Shown: positions 62,614 through 64,000 of the stretch, piece after piece | Numbering within the stretch: the first letter of the stretch is position 1 | Layout of the letters: each line of letters opens with the position of its first letter | NCBI GenBank assembly: GCA_044360305.1 | Contig: JBIKKQ010000001.1 | Location: forward strand, 1-64,000 | DNA from: QWPN01 sp044360305 | Lineage (GTDB): Bacteria; Planctomycetota; Planctomycetia; Pirellulales; UBA1268 | Length of the DNA stretch: 64,000 bases | Reading direction: 5' to 3' | Notes under the pieces: model-generated | Told to the model about the DNA's origin: nothing | Seen by the model: only the letters and a program-made list of their open reading frames with translations | Databases searched by the model: none | Translations under genes and position numbers: made by a program

Positions 62614-64000
62614 ATGGAGATTAAGTCGCTCAAGGTCCTCCGCGGCCCCAATCAATGGGCCAGTTTCCCCTGCCTCGAAGTCTGGCTCGATATCGGCCGG
62701 CTCGAGGAATGTCCCTCCGACACGCTTCCCGGCTTCAACGACCGGCTCATGGCCTGGCTGCCGAGCATGATCGAGCACCGCTGCTCGATCGGCGAGCGCG
62801 GCGGGTTCTTCGAGCGGCTCCGGCGCGGCACCTGGATGGGGCACATCCTCGAGCATGTCACGCTGGAACTGCAGACGCTCGCCGGCACGCCGGTGGGCTT
62901 CGGCCGGGCCCGCGAGACCAACACCCCAGGCGTCTACAAGGTGGCGGTCGAGTACAAGGAGGAGGCGTTCGGCATCGAGTGCCTGCACACCGCCCGGCGG
63001 CTCCTGCTGGCGGCGATCGACGGCTCCGAATTCGACGTCCCGACCGAGATCAAGCGGCTCCGCAAACTGCTCCTCGACGAGCAGCTCGGGCCGAGCACGC
63101 GATCGATCGTCGAGGCCGCGGCGGCCCGTGGCATCCCCGCCACCAGGCTGACGGCCGGCTCGCTCGTCCGCCTCGGCCAGGGCGCGAAGCAGCGCCGCAT
63201 CCTCGCCGCCGAGACCGACCGCACCGGCGCCATCGCCGAGACGATCGCCCAGGACAAGGACCTGACCCGCGCGCTCCTCTCCCAGTCCGGCATCCCGGTG
63301 GCCGAAGGCCAGCCGGCCGACTCGCCGGAGGCCGCCTGGGCCGCGGCCGAGGAGATCGGCCTCCCGGTGGTGGTCAAGCCGCGGTACGGCAACCAGGGCA
63401 AGGGTGTGTCGGTGAACCTCAACACCCGGGCGGATGTCGAGCGGGCCTGGCACGTCGCCCATGCCGGCGAGCGGGCCGTGGTCGTGGAACGGTTCGTCGC
63501 CGGCGGCGACTACCGCGTGCTCGTCGTCGGCGGTCGATTGGTGGCCGCCGCCCGGCGGCACCCGCCGATCGTGACGGGTGACGGCAGCGCCACCGTCCGC
63601 CAGCTCGTGGACGCCGTCAACGAGGACCCGCGCCGCTGCGGCGACCACGCGGGCGTGCTCAGTCCCGTGCTCCTCGACGAGGTGGCCCTTGGCGTGCTGG
63701 CCGAGCAGGGGCTGTCCGTGGACAGCGTGGTGGAGGCTGGGCGGACGGTCCTGCTCCGGCAGAGCGCGAATCTCAGCACCGGCGGCACCTCGGAGGACGT
63801 CACCGATCTCGTCCATCCCGAGGTGGCGGCCCGGGCGGTCGAGGCAGCTCGGGTCATCGGCCTCGACGTGGCGGGCATCGACCTCGTCACCGCCGACATC
63901 GGCCAGCCGCTCGAGCAGCGCGGCGTGGTCATCGAGGTCAACGCCTCACCCGGCCTGCGGATGCACCTCGAGCCGACCGTGGGCACGCCGCGGAACGTCG
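62614..64000 (+). CDS. cphA: cyanophycin synthetase (partial, runs off the right edge)
   Basis: The first 462 residues of CphA, which polymerises Asp and Arg into the multi-L-arginyl-poly-L-aspartate reserve polymer. The opening is KSLKVLRGPNQWASFPCLEV. The N-terminal domain includes GERGGFFERLRRGTWMGHIL and EHVTLELQTLAGTPVGFGRA. The ATP-grasp domain has LPVVVKPRYGNQGKGVSVNL, VVVERFVAGGDYRVLVVGGR and GDGSATVRQLVDAVN, continuing to the window end at VIEVNASPGLRMHLEPTVG. The C-terminal Mur-ligase-like half, with Arg-adding activity, lies outside. The start ATG 62614 is the first before the family opening. Confidence 0.95.
   Translation, partial: MEIKSLKVLRGPNQWASFPCLEVWLDIGRLEECPSDTLPGFNDRLMAWLPSMIEHRCSIGERGGFFERLRRGTWMGHILEHVTLELQTLAGTPVGFGRARETNTPGVYKVAVEYKEEAFGIECLHTARRLLLAAIDGSEFDVPTEIKRLRKLLLDEQLGPSTRSIVEAAAARGIPATRLTAGSLVRLGQGAKQRRILAAETDRTGAIAETIAQDKDLTRALLSQSGIPVAEGQPADSPEAAWAAAEEIGLPVVVKPRYGNQGKGVSVNLNTRADVERAWHVAHAGERAVVVERFVAGGDYRVLVVGGRLVAAARRHPPIVTGDGSATVRQLVDAVNEDPRRCGDHAGVLSPVLLDEVALGVLAEQGLSVDSVVEAGRTVLLRQSANLSTGGTSEDVTDLVHPEVAARAVEAARVIGLDVAGIDLVTADIGQPLEQRGVVIEVNASPGLRMHLEPTVGTPRNV

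Noticed and set aside
1..64000. CRISPR arrays, rRNA or tRNA genes
   Set aside because: I found no regular spacer-repeat series and no recognisable cloverleaf or rRNA sequence on either strand by reading; a covariance-model scan was not possible.

Overview
The window is about 64 kb of very GC-rich bacterial DNA (roughly 70% by eye). It most likely comes from a planctomycete of the Pirellulales type. The evidence is lineage-typical families: a DUF1559 pilin-like protein, a YTV-repeat secreted protein, a secreted giant protein with an LEPR-XLL (PLESRAMLA) leader, a degenerate-catalytic-site sulfatase-maturation-like protein, and bacterial DNA topoisomerase VI subunit B. LpxB indicates a lipid A-making, diderm envelope.

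Layout. 0.1-3.3 kb: DUF429 protein and topoisomerase VI subunit B (minus strand). 3.5-4.5 kb: two small secreted proteins, one with a His/Cys-rich stretch. 4.5-9.7 kb: MerR/TPR protein, YTV protein, an ECF sigma factor and a frameshifted DUF1559 gene. 9.9-12.5 kb: NADP isocitrate dehydrogenase and an M20 deacetylase/peptidase. 12.5-16.5 kb: a secreted DUF4440-like protein, a secreted coiled-coil protein, a GT2 glycosyltransferase and an RgpF-like glycan protein. 16.7-33.3 kb: a complete 14-subunit complex I operon, nuoA to nuoN, ending in an overlapping mrp (Fe-S carrier ATPase) gene.

33.3-43.2 kb is an accessory island with visibly lower GC in much of its length. It carries an ISL3-type insertion sequence, a gene remnant at its edge, two tandem leucine-rich-repeat-like membrane proteins each followed by the same 33-nt repeat, small unknown proteins, and a very large secreted alpha/beta-hydrolase. 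The hydrolase reading frame is cut by one in-frame TGA, which sits between two 11-bp direct repeats spaced 30 nt apart. The island is bracketed by two copies of the 3' end of mrp: the intact gene on the left and a diverged 54-codon fragment on the right. This looks like integration at, or recombination through, the mrp 3' end and is the most unusual structure in the window.

43.4-53.6 kb: SMR efflux protein, SGNH-like hydrolase, M50 protease, LpxB, a secreted Cys-rich protein, an MFS transporter, a lactonase-fold protein, PanD, a TlpA-like thioredoxin lipoprotein, L-fuconate dehydratase, and an SNase-like/sulfatase-modifying-factor-like fusion. 54.1-58.7 kb: a ThiD2-ThiE fusion, a small TPR membrane protein and ClpC. 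58.7-64 kb: a cyanophycin locus, with DUF1854 protein and an ABC exporter running leftward and cyanophycin synthetase running rightward off the window, separated by a 1-kb gap.

Most genes are core housekeeping with ordinary tight operon spacing. The value for follow-up lies in the mrp-flanked island, the switch-like TGA, and several unusual leader, hairpin and palindrome structures near nuoA, nuoE and lpxB.
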